Source: Hormiphora californensis (lineage: Eukaryota; Ctenophora; Tentaculata; Cydippida; Pleurobrachiidae). From it: DNA of 64,000 bases. The notes below the pieces were generated by a model. That model did not search any database. It saw nothing but the letters and a program-made list of their open reading frames with translations, and was not told the DNA's origin. Positions 1 through 17,803 of the stretch are shown in pieces (position 1 is the stretch's first letter; every line of letters begins with the position of its first letter). The position numbers and the translations under genes are program-made. The stretch spans positions 5,836,616-5,900,615 of the forward strand of contig CM035357.1 in NCBI GenBank assembly GCA_020137815.1, given 5' to 3'.

Positions 1-1
1 T

Positions 2-1351
2 GATGTCGCAAAACACAACAAGACTGTCCGGATTGCTGATTCTAAAAAGTGCCAGATCGACAAGAAAATAGAGAGTTACATCTCAGAGCCGATCAATCTC
101 TCGAGTCTCGATGAGAGATGGTCCAAGTTGTCGTTCAGCGCGATGGAGCTAAGTAGGTCGTACGGAGCTAATGCCGTCCGGCTTGCCCAACAGTTCCACC
201 TAGAGTTCGATGCCTCAGCCCAGCTTGCACTTGGTCGTGCCCTAACTGAGTCATCCCGAGACTACTTCGAGGACTGTCTCGATGTTTGGGATACTGATGT
301 CTCCATGGAGACTGCCGTGGAGACACGCGGTGTCCAGGAAGAGGTGTCCTCGCTCCGGTACCTTGTCTCCAGTGTGGAATATCTCTCCCAGGCTGCCCAG
401 ATATCTCTACTAAAACAGGACCACCCAACCCTGCAAAGGGCTTGTTTCGAGATTATCAGTAGGTTGGGGTACAGCGCTCCCAACATTTCAGCTCAGTACC
501 TCATGTTATACCAGAGTTCTCAGGCTGCAGTTTGGTTAAAATCCCTCCTGGTGGAATCTCTTCACTGGCCTACCAAGTCCAAATTAGGCTCCCTCGTCCT
601 CCAGCTTCAGGAGACGTACAAAGCTGGGAACTTTCATCTGTACGGGAAATGTTTTGACGAGCTTGTTAAGTCGAATCTAAGTTGGCGAAGACTTCTTCTG
701 TTCGAGAACCACCTTGATCTAATGCAGGAAATGGACGAGAAACAGTACTTCCTGGTTCTTCAACACTCCCCCTGTAACAAGTACCTGTTCTCTTCCCTTG
801 TCAGGGTTCCAAAACAGCCGGGTAAAGCACCCAGTGAATCTCTCACCAAGATATCTAGAGTTGAGGTTGATTACGGTGTGCTAGAGAGTGTAAAGAGAAT
901 GTATGATGCGTACCAGATCGCCCGGCATCGAGCTATGATTAAACTGGTTCACTTTTACAAACACAAAAACCAGGTCGCAGATCGGAAGATCCTGCTCGAC
1001 CAACTGGGTGTGTCACGAGAGGAAGTTGGGAGTGAGAACTTTGCATCTGTACTAGAGGAGGAGGTTAGCAAATGTGATGCGTTCTATCACCGGATAATAT
1101 TAACTCTCTGGGAGTATCTGGAACCCGCTATAACTCCATTCCTAGCAGACTTCAAGGGAATACTTGACCCGGAATGTTCGGTTGTCCTTTTGGCGGATAT
1201 TGTCCTTCAGGAGTTGCCTCTTGAAGCCCTTCCCCTGGGCAAGATAGGGCAGGTTCGTAATCCTCACTCGGGATCTCTCTCTCCAGACTTTCCATCACCG
1301 GATCCTGAGTTACGTGGTAACAAAACAACTCGAAAACCCGGTCCCAGTTGA
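2..1351 (+). CDS. CFAP46: CFAP46-like ciliary protein, C-terminal part (5' truncated by window)
   Basis: The frame is open from base 2 to the stop at 1349-1351, so this is the continuation of an exon that starts left of the window. The protein is helical and resembles the C-terminal third of CFAP46 (TTC40/FAP46), a large protein of the C1d projection of the ciliary central apparatus. Family-like signatures are VLQHSPCNKYLF near 750-795 and VVLLADIVLQELPLEALPLG near 1180-1240, a motif that precedes the C-terminal domain of the family. What I expect to follow (SxxRDxSLQ, then HHR) appears at once after ELPLEALPLG but in the next frame, so the last ~35 codons of this frame are probably not native. 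Assignment to CFAP46 comes from remembered family patterns; another TPR-type axonemal protein is less likely. Confidence 0.72.
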   Translation, partial: DVAKHNKTVRIADSKKCQIDKKIESYISEPINLSSLDERWSKLSFSAMELSRSYGANAVRLAQQFHLEFDASAQLALGRALTESSRDYFEDCLDVWDTDVSMETAVETRGVQEEVSSLRYLVSSVEYLSQAAQISLLKQDHPTLQRACFEIISRLGYSAPNISAQYLMLYQSSQAAVWLKSLLVESLHWPTKSKLGSLVLQLQETYKAGNFHLYGKCFDELVKSNLSWRRLLLFENHLDLMQEMDEKQYFLVLQHSPCNKYLFSSLVRVPKQPGKAPSESLTKISRVEVDYGVLESVKRMYDAYQIARHRAMIKLVHFYKHKNQVADRKILLDQLGVSREEVGSENFASVLEEEVSKCDAFYHRIILTLWEYLEPAITPFLADFKGILDPECSVVLLADIVLQELPLEALPLGKIGQVRNPHSGSLSPDFPSPDPELRGNKTTRKPGPS

Positions 1352-2140
1352 CGCTAAAAAGGGTGCCAAGACACCAGTGAGCTCAGCTCGGGGCGAGAGA
1401 AGTAAGAAGACCCTTGAGAAGAGGGTCTTCCCATGACAAACTACCTCTAGTCCCAACTGTCCTAGACCCGAACGGTGTGAAGTATGTGATAAACAGTGAC
1501 ACTACTCTCTCCTGTGGTGATCTCAGTATGGCAGATGAGATTGGGGAAGTTCTGAAAGAGACAGCTGCCAAGACAGGACGATGGTCCGGCACTGTCCTGT
1601 CTGATTCACAGTGCTCCACGGTAGAACTTCAGGAACTACTGACAACATGTTCTGGATTTGTGTACTGTGGTATCGGATCTCTCTCCTCTCTTACTACCCA
1701 GTGATTTACTGAGCTGCCTCGATTTAAAGAGTTGTAACCTGCCATATAGTGTGTGACAAAGTGGTCAGTGGTCAGACACTGAAACTGGAGACCCGGAAGG
1801 GAGGGAAAGAAAGTAAGGAGGGTGTCTTGTCCCCTCTCCAACTAGCAGGGATTGTTGTATCTAGGAGGGAGTGTCCTGTCTCTAGTTAGTCTTCACGAGT
1901 GTAGCTCAGACAAGAATATCACTTTCCTTGGGTACTCTCCTGAAGAATCTGGTTGAGAAAGATCTGAGTGTGGGCTCTGCACTCCATCTTACCAGGTATC
2001 CCCCTGATCCCGCTACCACCCCAGCAGAGCCAACTACCCCGGTACCCAAGGGTAAGGCTAAACCAGCAAAGGCTAAGGAAGTGACAGTTAATGTTGATGA
2101 GCTACCAGATATTGAGTTGAAAATACCAGAGACTAATTGA
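1260..2140 (+). pseudogene. CFAP46: CFAP46-like C-terminal domain, split over several frames
   Basis: The family's C-terminal domain is recognisable piece by piece, but each piece is in a different frame. Frame 3 (about 1260-1434) has LTRDLSLQTFHHRI and a Lys-rich linker; frame 1 (about 1405-1704) has VLDPNGVKYVI and SGFVYCGIGSLSS; frame 2 (about 1685-1752) has LPSDLLSCLDLKSCNL; frame 3 (about 1749-1886) has VVSGQTLKLET and LQLAGIVVS; frame 2 (about 1898-2140) has LGTLLKNLVEKDLS and ends at a stop at 2138-2140. The gaps between pieces are about 0-20 bases, too short for introns. The simplest reading is several small indels, so the 3' end is either decayed or badly sequenced. A canonical AATAAA lies at 2218-2223, where the transcript would end. 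Confidence 0.6.
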
Positions 2141-2217
2141 TTGTGATTTGTACAACTTGGCATCGTTTGGTGTCCCACATTTAACGATGGGCGAGATGCA
2201 ACCTGTTACTGGAAAGA

Positions 2218-2223
2218 AATAAA
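2218..2223 (+). promoter_or_regulatory. Poly(A) signal of the CFAP46-like gene
   Basis: AATAAA lies 78 bases after the last stop of the CFAP46-like gene. A very similar context (TGCTGGAAAGAAACAAATAAA) occurs again near 2714-2735, so the 3' flank may be duplicated. Confidence 0.45.
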
Positions 2224-3085
2224 GAAATATATACTAACTTTTGAAAGTGTAGTAGGACAAGAAATGTGTGTTTTGTACAAAGAGTTTGTTAGAATTTCAG
2301 TTCTTCGTCGCCCTAAGATAATTATGCGTTCTGATTTTTCCAATAATTAGAAGACATGATTCCCGGAATAGACCGTCCTTCTTAATTTCCGTCCTTGATA
2401 CTTGGGGAACTTCAAGGGTCTGCATGGGAATCGAAAACCAGCATTCCCCGTCTTGGCAAAATTCAGTTACCCCGGCACACACATCCCTCCTTACTTTGCG
2501 TAACGCGCCGCTACAATCTTGTAAAGTGAGCGGCGCGCGTCTTCAGTCGTTACCTGGACAACAGTTGGACCACACAGCTCTGCAGCAGCGACTGTTGCAG
2601 GGATCAGTCACGTGGGGTAACAGATGTATTGCATGTCAGTAGCCACATCAAGCTGCGCAGAGTTCTAACAGCTCCCTCGACTACAGGAAGGCAGCGGTAG
2701 AACAAGCGGGCACAGTTGCTGGAAAGAAACAAATAAAAACAGTATCTTTTTTGAAACATTTTAATGCATAATCTACATTTGGTGTGATTTCGTCAAATAT
2801 TTGGCATTTGTCATGAACACTCTAGCGTCACTCAACACAGTAAAATTTTGTGAATTAAAGCGTGTTGAACCAAATTAACTTTAGAGGGTCTTGCCCAGAA
2901 TAGGTAACGAAATGTTCCGTACACTTTTAAAAAGAGGGAAAACTTTAATAACGGTCTCTGACTTCATAGCGCAATATATATGTCAAGTAATATCTCGACC
3001 TCAAGATGAAAAGAATTCAAAAACGTCAAAACGTAGTCCCATTTAATAGATTCACTCTCAAAGTCTCTGTTTTACCACCCATTCC
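2224..3085. other. Intergenic gap between convergent CFAP46 and PLK1
   Basis: No coding signal was recognised. The stretch separates two convergent genes and holds a second AATAAA-containing copy of the CFAP46 3' flank near 2714-2735 and a GC-rich patch with GCGCCGC/GCGGCGC near 2505-2540. Confidence 0.5.
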
Positions 3086-10036
<6,951 letters not shown>

Positions 10037-10191
10037 AATACTAGGCAAAAAAGAGAAGAATTATTTTGAATTGTTAGACAATTAAAAACGAAGGTATCAA
10101 CAGACAAAAACTCTCTTACACACATACACATTCGCTATAAAAACGTTAAAACTTTTGCAATAAATTAAAGCACACACACATTCTAAAAACA

Positions 10192-10837
10192 TCAAGATCC
10201 CAAATTTGGCAAACTGCCCACTCCCCCGGGTGGGGGTGGAAGAGATCCGAGTCCACCCGGTAAACCAGACATTAAACCCGGCATGGCTGGTGGCGGCGGT
10301 GGTGTTTCTGCCAAGATAGTACCCTGAGTGAACTCAGAAGTGGGCGGCATTAGAGGTTTCAATGTGTTCACAATCCTACTCATCATCTCAGGGATAGCGG
10401 CACTGCACTTGCTAGCACACGCACTGGTACACTGCTCCATCTGAGATTGTTGTTCGGGTGTTTTGTTCGAGCTGAACCCATACACATCATCTTGACAGGT
10501 CTGGGCACATCGGTTCAATCTTTCACTAATCATGTTCATCTCCTGTTGGACGTACGAGCTTGCCTGGGGAGTGGGGAATAAAACATAAACTAGGAAGCTT
10601 CACTAGATTATACTGCTTTTATTTTAGAAATATTTCATAAGTTTATAAACTGTGATGATTTACTACCTGAGAGGCAGGGCCCATGGCCCGTTCGACACAG
10701 GCTTGGCGACTGGATTTAGGGGCACCACGCTGGAAGCATGCGCTGGCGTTTTTGTAACCATATCCCTGGATTGGCGCCATAATCTCATCCTCGATCTTCT
10801 CAGTTACTTGATTAACTTCAGCCTGAAGCTTCTCCAT
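10192..10837 (-). CDS. FAM136A: FAM136A-like small cysteine-motif protein, two exons
   Basis: Exon 1 is 10837-10667 (57 codons), exon 2 is 10563-10192 (123 residues plus stop), joined in phase 0 for 180 residues. FAM136A is a small mitochondrial protein with twin Cx3C motifs. The second half matches well: CAQTC followed by CTSAC, both Cx3C, in the right order and spacing. The first half keeps only one Cys of each pair (ACFQRGAP and ACVERAMG), where relatives have two. The C-terminus is extended by a Pro/Gly-rich tail (PPPPPAMPG, GGLGSLPPPP) absent from the human protein. The start ATG at 10837 is the only one upstream in frame. The stop lies 155 bases before the PLK1 start, same strand. Confidence 0.8.
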
Positions 10838-11251
10838 GGTCTAATGATTGGATAGATTAGACGCACAAACCCGGGGTAACTGGGACTGGGTTATCAGGAA
10901 AACGACTTGCAACCATTTTTCAACTGTTCACTCCCTCTTTTACGTACAAATACAAATACAAATACAATTATAATTTATATCCCGCTTTTGGGCCTATGCA
11001 TTGTTAGTGCTAGGAGGACGCCGTTTCAATCAGTCGATTGAAGCAACGCACCCACCACTAACAAGCCTTCTAAAGCGGCTCTTATAGGATTATAAGATCC
11101 TAAAGGCCTTAAAAAACCGTCGGCAGTCATTCGATATAATATATATAAATGTATGTAGAAAATAAGGGTTATAAAATATCTAATTAAAAAATAGCGTAAT
11201 TAATTCGTTGAGTGATTAAGTAGTTAGATAATTGAGAAATTAACTAGTAAT

Positions 11252-11470
11252 GTTTATCGTCCACCATACACAACTAAGTCAAGACTCACAGAGGCTACAT
11301 TCCTATCTGAGTTCGGAGACTATCTTTCAGAACTTGTTATGAAGCAAGGTACTCCAATTATAGCAGGGGATCTGAACTTTCAGGTGCAGGACAAGAACAA
11401 CTTCTACTCGAGGAAACTATTGGAGCTTCTAGATTCATTTGACCTTCAGCAAAGAGTTTCTGTCTTCTGA
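11252..11470 (+). mobile_element. LINE apurinic-type endonuclease fragment
   Basis: The frame begins VYRPPYTTKS, runs through LSEFGDYLSELV and contains PIIAGDLNFQVQD, the GDLN motif of the exonuclease-endonuclease-phosphatase domain of non-LTR retrotransposons, and ends at a TGA at 11468-11470. It covers only the C-terminal part of the domain (73 codons) and no reverse transcriptase follows, so it is a relic of a dead copy. Confidence 0.8.
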
Positions 11471-11477
11471 TAATATA

Positions 11478-11580
11478 TCCGGTTCCTGGTAAGATAGAGA
11501 CTTCATCCAGGGTGCATTAGAAAGGTCTTTATATTATCATTCGAATCCACTTAGGGTGAAGTCTCTATCTTAACAGGGAC
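11478..11580. mobile_element. Short inverted-repeat element (CCGGTTCCTG family)
   Basis: TGGTAAGATAGAGACTTCA is answered by TGAAGTCTCTATCTTAACA about 60 bases later. A diverged relative (CCGGTTCCTGATAAG ... CTTATCGGGTACCGG) lies at about 23274-23377. Confidence 0.6.
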
Positions 11581-12181
11581 TAGACTTATCGCAGAAATCT
11601 TTGAGGAAGGCGGAAGCCGAAGACCAGTGAAAAAACCTGAAAACTGCGCCGAAAAAGGCATAAAATCGAATATTTTAGCCGACCGCGCGGCATATTGGTC
11701 GGCGCGCTAAAATGCATCAACAATAATTTTCCGTCGCGCGTAACATTTTACCATGAGGACGCGCCGTTGCGCCGAAGTTGTGTGCTTTTTACAAAGAAAA
11801 GAGGTGAAAGCTAGTAATTACGTCCCCATGGTGTATAAATATCACCTCATGCCTTGCAAGGACTTGACACTCAATATCAGTATGAGTTACACGGTCGCTT
11901 GTAGTGGGAAAACGGTAATGGAAAACGGAGATACAGTAAGAGTCACATAGACAATTAAATTCTCTAAACGATGTACTTAGTTTCAAGTCGCTAACATAAA
12001 AACTAACAAGCTGCAATTCTTTGCATGTTGTCATTTTGTGCTAGTCGTTGTACTTGTCTATGCGACACTGGTGACAGACCCTGTATCTGCGACAAAAGTG
12101 TCCAGTTTTGAGTTCTCTCTATTTAGAAAGGTCTCTTGAAGGAAGAGAAATTAGATTAACGCCAGGTGTCGGGGTGTCCTA

Positions 12182-13721
12182 TTTGGACTCCAAATGACCC
12201 AAAAGTAAGAACTTTCGCATTTTCATCCAGTAATATTATGTTTCTCTCTGCATAAATATTATAGTATATGTAGAGATAGTCCACTGTCCAGCGACCAGCA
12301 GTGAGTTCATTTCTAACCACTCTGCCAAAGCTTACGCAACGTTCGTCTTTTTAAAAAGTTTTTGTCAATTTTGTCTTGTCTTTGTAATTGTATTGTCTAA
12401 GGCCAAGGATCGGGGTTTTCTGAGGCCAAGGTTACTCATATTTTGGGGCATTAACCTGAAGCGTACCAAGTCTCATATCACCCGGGTATTATTGACGGCT
12501 ATAGCTCACTTTATAGGATAAAGCTTGTGTAAACATTGAATCCTATGTAAACATTGAATCCTATATTGGCCACATTGATGCCTGAGTGAGATCGAAGTCG
12601 CGCAGCGACCGAGATCGATCTCACATCTAGGCCTCCGGCGCGTTATTGATTTTAGAGCAAACTTTTTCAAAGACCTGGCTGCAAGGAACTACTGAACCGA
12701 TTTGCATCTCGTTTGTTGCTCCTGGCAGCTAATTGTCTCTAGTTTTACGGAAAATACCCGCGAGTATCAGCATTTGAGGAATAGTGGGTCAAAATTGACG
12801 CTAAACATGAGCAATTCTTTAAAGACCTGGCTGCAAGCTCCTACTCGGTCCTGAGACAATCTGCGGGTACTGGGTGAATCGTCATGGCCTTGTGAGTATG
12901 GGAAAATACCCGCCGATTCATCACGATGCGAAATGAGGCCATAATTGACCTTTGAGTAGTGCTAGGTCAGCTAAAAAGGTCTCCAAAAACGGTCTATCAC
13001 GCGCGATCTGCTGAAAACGTGCTTTATATCGCGCGCACGTGAGTTCTTGCTCTCAACGGGCCGGCATCCTATTATTCGCGGAGCGAGAATAGGATGCGAT
13101 GGATCCAAAATCCTATATATTATTATTTATTATGATCAGTTTTTATCAATCTAAATGACCGACCAAGACAGACATGCAACAAGCGAATGGCCCTCCAATT
13201 TGCACTGTTCTCCCTTGAATTTTCAAGGGAGTTTTTACGGAGGGTTCCAGGCTATGCCATCTATACCCGGGTGGTATGAGACTTGGTACGCTTCAGCTTA
13301 ATGCCCCAAAAAATGAGTAACCTTGGCCTCAGAAAACCCCGGTCCTTAGACAATACAAAGACAAGACAAAATTGACAAAAACTTTTTAAAAAGACGAACG
13401 TCGCGTAAGCTCTGGCAGAGTGGTTATAAATGAATTCACTGCTGGTCGCTGGACTATCTCTATACTATAATATTTATGAAGAGAGAAACATAATATTACA
13501 GTCGGACCCCGATTTGACGGCACCCTCGGGGGAAAGGGTTTTGTCCGTTAAATCGGGGTGTCCGGTATATCGGGGTCAAATACCGTTAATTTCCTAGATC
13601 GGGGGAAATTTATCCTCCTGGTAAATCGGGGTTCCGGTAAATCGGGGCCCGGTAAATAGGGGTCCGACTGTACTGGATGAAAATGCGAAAGTTCTTACTT
13701 TTGGGTCATTTGGATTCCAAT
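12182..13721. mobile_element. Fold-back element with ~305-bp arms
   Basis: Left arm about 12182-12490 starts near TGGACTCCAAATGACCC and ends at CACCCGGGTAT. The right arm is its reverse complement (about 13264-13721) once the nested MITE at 13499-13670 is removed. Between the arms are two diverged direct copies of a ~150-bp unit (AAAGACCTGGCTGCAAG at about 12669 and 12822, each followed by GGAAAATACCCGC). A second inverted pair (TATAGCTCACTTTATAGGAT at about 12498 and its complement near 13975-14010) overlaps the element and extends past its right end. No transposase was seen, so it is non-autonomous. Confidence 0.75.
13499..13670. mobile_element. pogo-like MITE, 172 bp, TA target duplication
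   Basis: The ends are CAGTCGGACCCC and its complement GGGGTCCGACTG, flanked on both sides by TA (13497-13498 and 13671-13672). Terminal CAGT...ACTG and TA duplication are typical of the pogo/Tigger branch of Tc1/mariner elements. The left arm of the host fold-back element has the uninterrupted sequence, which shows the exact empty site. The interior is a repeated CGGTAAATCGGGG-type sequence with no ORF. Confidence 0.85.
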
Positions 13722-13865
13722 CGGGCATCGTTAATTAAATAAAATCTTTGTAAAAACAAAAAAGGAGACTCTGGCCCTTGGATTCAATGTTTAGATACAA
13801 TGAAATAGTGTTTATTTAGGACTGTAGACGACTCGGAGATTTATTTCAGGAAAGATAATACGGGA

Positions 13866-13895
13866 CGGGTTCGACGTTTAACGTCATCATCAGCT
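13866..13895 (-). other. Structured CTGATGA-stem-GAA motif
   Basis: On the minus strand: CTGATGA, T, GACG-loop-CGTC, GAAC. It is followed about 30 bases on by AATAAA and GTCGTCTAC. A relative with a different stem occurs at 61981-62015. The arrangement resembles the conserved core of hammerhead ribozymes (CUGANGA, stem II, GAAA), but I cannot see a matching cleavage-site helix. Confidence 0.4.
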
Positions 13896-14307
13896 CAAAT
13901 TAATTTGTTTAAAGTAGTGTTGAAAAGTTTGAAACTTATTGATTCAATGTTTATATAGGATTCAATGTTTACACAAGCTTTATCCTATAAAGTGAGATAT
14001 AGCTCACTTCATAGGTATTGTTTTGCCTTTAGTTTACTCATTACTGTAGACTGATAATTCTTGGCCACATTGATGCCTGAGTGAGATCGAGGATGCGATG
14101 GATCCAATGATAATTCTAGCCTCTTTGTACATGTGTTATACATTCTAGCTGCATCAGATGTTGATTAGAGTTACCTATGTCAGACACGATAATAATAATA
14201 CCAGTTCCATTTTGAGTTTCTAACTGCACCCCCCAACTATTCCGGAACGTTATTAATTATTATCATTACTACTGATTACTGCTGCAGCAAGTTGTTGAGT
14301 ACTCAGC

Positions 14308-15760
14308 ATGTCAGAGAAGCGAACCGTTCGATTGGAGGACCACTACTTGGCGGGGCCCTTTGCCAAACACTGGACTGTATACGTAGGGGAGAGCGATGTG
14401 TATGAGGTAACACGAGGCCCCGGTAAACCTTCCAGTACTAATAGTAGCTGGAGCGGCAGCAGTGGAAAAGATGCTTCAAAGTAAGTAATTCCCGGATTGC
14501 TGAAGCCAATCCCGTTTATTTGTCTAGTCTTGTGGAGTGAAATGATAGTATGGCACCTGTTTCTTCACACTAGATTGACGTGTATAGGTCGTCAGTTATT
14601 CTTATCTAACTGCAGGATGTTTATCAACGAAGCAAGGGATGGGAGACCATCTAGACGAAGCTGGGCGAGAAGTGGAAATGCTATGACACTAGTCGGTAAA
14701 TATGTTTGACTCAAAAAAGTCCTACTCAATAAAAGTCCTAATTAACCTAGACACACAACCTAGACACACAACCTAAGTCCTAGGATTTGTGTTGTCTGTT
14801 AATAGTTTTCGTATCATCGTAAGATAGTTTACAGTTTCTGTTCTTTTTTCGAACAACAGCCCCCCCCCCCCCCATCCAGGATCTACCTTCAAGACAGACG
14901 ATGAGATTGCAGCTTTCAACAGAGAATGGCTTTATAGAAACAGAGATTATGAGCTTCTTGATACAAACTGCCAGACTTATGCCCAGGAATTGTGCCAGTT
15001 TCTAGTCGGGGGAGCCTTCCAGATGCCCAATCTACCGCAAGTTGGCACTGATGCATGGGCCAGCGGACCTGGTGCGACTGCAACGGGGTAAGGAACCACG
15101 TGACACACAACACCATATATGGGCATCACGTGTTCCTCATTCTCTTTACCTGGGGTAAGGAACTGTGTGGCGGTGCCAGACCCCGACAGTGCGCTCAGAT
15201 GGGGTCTGCGGCGCCAGACAGGTAAGGAACACGATGTCTAATCTTCATTTCAATATCTACATCCATAAGTTCCCTAACAGTTTACACCTCAACTTCAGGA
15301 CTGGCCCTATACGGTCTGCGAGAGCTACCGTTGGTAAAGCTGGTGCTCAGTGGAAATCACTCGGAGCAGAAGCTGAGGGGCCAAGTGCAGGGGCTACTGC
15401 CAGTAACGACATAAAGAATGGAAACTTTGGAGCTTTTTCAGAGGCTTCAGTTGGTCGTGCTGAGGTTAAGGGTCCTCTTGGGGTCAGGTAACCATGGCAA
15501 CTATTGTTGAATCTTAGAGATGGGTCAGATAATACAAATATTTCGATAACAACCTTGACAGTAACTGAATTAATTTCACAAACCTTATGTTTCTTATTTA
15601 TTACAGGGCCCGACTTGAGCCAAATTTGGACACGGGTCTTGGTGTACAGGGTGGTCAACTAAAAGCTAAGGTATTGGGCTTTGGGTTCAGCCTTGGGGGA
15701 GGTGGTATTGGGATCTCAACCCCTCTTGGCGGCCTTGGATTCGGCAACTCTGGAAAGTAG
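14308..15760 (+). CDS. Papain-fold (PPPDE/LRAT-like) protein with Gly-rich C-terminal domain, 5 exons
   Basis: Exons 14308-14480, 14616-14695, 14880-15087, 15299-15487 and 15607-15760 join in phase for 267 residues. The first exon has KHWTVYVGESDVYEV, and exon 3 has YELLDTNCQTYAQELCQFL. This His-then-Cys order (HW.xYVG near the start, NCQTxA after it) is the active-site layout of the circularly permuted papain fold shared by PPPDE/DeSI proteases and LRAT/NlpC-P60 enzymes. The last two exons encode an Ala/Gly-rich segment ending in KVLGFGFSLGG and GIGISTPLGGLGFG, a tail I associate with uncharacterised invertebrate proteins. Substrate is unknown; a deubiquitinase/deSUMOylase or lipid acyltransferase role is only possible by analogy. 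The ATG at 14308 opens the frame. Three copies of GGTAAGGAAC follow exon 3 (15086, 15153, 15220), the first being its donor. Confidence 0.7.
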
Positions 15761-16135
15761 AACATTACTAGCTCACAGACAATTGAGAGACATTATATGA
15801 TGATTTATTTCTGGTAGCAAGTGGTATTTTTTAAGATAAATAATATTATGACACGCATGTTTTTAATTTTTATCAACTGTGACGGTTAAAACTCAAATTT
15901 TAATTTTGTAGAAAACATTGAATATTCAAAGATGAATTAGCTGTAGTCCGATTTCTATAAAATTACAAAACAACAATATATCATTCCAACGTTAAATCAG
16001 TTAAAATTTGTTTCAAAAATAGTAAACATATGAATTGTCAGCATGGCTAAACAAACAACTTTCTGATGTCATTGTTTAGAACGGAAAATAAAATTTTGAT
16101 ATATCTACACATAAACAACTTTCTGCTATAACAGT
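15761..16135. other. Gap between two convergent genes
   Basis: AT-rich and without coding signal. An AATAAA at 16086-16091 could serve the + strand gene ending at 15760. Confidence 0.45.
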
Positions 16136-16325
16136 TTACAGGGTGTCCCTTGGCACAAACTTCATTCTAAAATCAACAGGTTTTGAGATCAGGGCTTGGT
16201 ATCGTTTCACGTTCTCGGGGCCGACAGTGTGTATATCATAGTGATAGAGAATCTTCAGGAGCGCCATCTTGAGTTCCGTTTGGGCAAACACTTGTCCAAT
16301 GCAGTTGCGGCTTCCTGAGAAGGGT

Positions 16326-16600
16326 AGATGAGGGTGGTTAACATGTCGTTAAAGGTAGTTAACATGTCGTTAAGGGTGGTTAACATGTCGTTAAAGGTGG
16401 TCAACATGTCGTTAAGGGTGGTTAACATGTCGTTAAGGGTGGTTAACATGTCGTTAAGGGTGGTTAACATGTCGTTAAGGGTGGTTAACAATTAACATGT
16501 CGTTAAGGGTGGTTAACATGTCGTCAAGGGTGGTTAACATGTCGTTAAGGGTGGTTAACATGTCGTTAAGGGTGGTTAACATGTCGTTAAGGGTATCGTG
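16326..16600. repeat. 20-bp minisatellite in P450 intron 10
   Basis: About 13-14 copies of GGTTAACATGTCGTTAAGGGT with scattered changes, immediately beside exon 11. Confidence 0.95.
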
Positions 16601-17644
16601 AAGGGTTATTTTTGCTAATTTTTTTGGATGCTGGTCACATTGAGACGGAAAAGCAACTCATACTGATGATTAGCAAACATCATAATGATATAATCGCTTA
16701 CCTGCACTGAATGGCATGTACGAGTAGGGGTCCCTGGTTCTACTTTTATCAGGAGTGAATCTCTCCGGTCTGAAGGTATCAGGGTCCTCCCAATACTCTG
16801 GCTTCTTGTGGATGGTGTCTATCAGAACCATGACAGCTGGAATCCGCTGGAATGGTCATTCCACCTATGGGAAAGAGGACGAGATATAGAACACCTGTGG
16901 AGACTGGGTTGTAATGTTCTAACCCGCCTTAGGGAATAGGGAATCTAGATCAAGCCCCTTTCTTGCGGGTAAGTATCCGTATCCCTAATTTAGGGGTGCG
17001 GTGAGAGAGGGTCGAGCATGGCACGAAGAGATTTGTCAAGATTTGTCAAAAGAGATATAATAGAGGTGGTAAATCATCACTCACCAACTTGGAGATCTTT
17101 GCTGGTTTGTCTGCCAATGTAAGGAACTGGGGGTCTCAGCCTCAGGCACTCCTTGACACACATTCCAAAGTGTGTCAAGGAGTTTATCTCGGCCTGGGTT
17201 ACATAATCAGTTCCGTTTGGTAGAAGTTCTCGAATCTCCTGGGGAGAAGAAGGTTTGGGTAAATGAAATGGTCGGGCAGATTTGGGCAGATTCCAACCTC
17301 TTGGAATGATTATCTCTAGTCATGTTCTAAAGAAATTTATCACCTCATGGAAGTAAAACTTCTTATCACAACAGAGAAATTAGGAGCAATTTGAAACTCT
17401 TACAAAACCGCCACTTCATCATTCTAAACAGTGCACAGACGTGCAAAGACTCCAAATTTACCTTACAACACTTCTCAAGGTGATCGCGATGTTGAGACAG
17501 TAGGAAGAGAGACCATGAGATCCCACTGGCTGTTGTGTCGTGTCCCTTCAAATATGAATACATTGATCTCCTCTAGAACATCAGCCATGGACAACATTGT
17601 GCCATCCTCATACCTGTGAAACAATAACAAGTGAATAATATGCA

Positions 17645-17645
<1 letters not shown>

Positions 17646-17682
<37 letters not shown>

Positions 17683-17696
17683 GAGAGAGAGAGAGA

Positions 17697-17789
<93 letters not shown>

Positions 17790-17803
17790 TGTGTGTGTGT
17801 GTG
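17646..17803. repeat. (GA)n followed by (GT)n, P450 intron 7
   Basis: About 140 bases of GA ending in about 16 bases of GT, between ex 8 (17613) and exon 7 (18082). Confidence 0.95.

Larger units (their letters stand above)
10838..12180. other. Intergenic, repeat-rich, with LINE and MITE fragments
   Basis: No host gene was recognised. Starting at about 10911 there is a half copy (CCATTTTTCAACTGTTCAC) of the TA-MITE terminal repeat described at 23450. A LINE endonuclease fragment lies at 11252-11470 and a short inverted-repeat element at about 11478-11580. From 10950 to 11150 the sequence is AT-rich and unassigned. An 81-residue ORF near 11789-12034 has no recognisable features. Confidence 0.5.

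Noticed and set aside
16326-16600. CRISPR-like array
   Set aside because: Contiguous 20-bp repeats with no spacers in a eukaryotic intron; a minisatellite. The same applies to 57579 and 62990.
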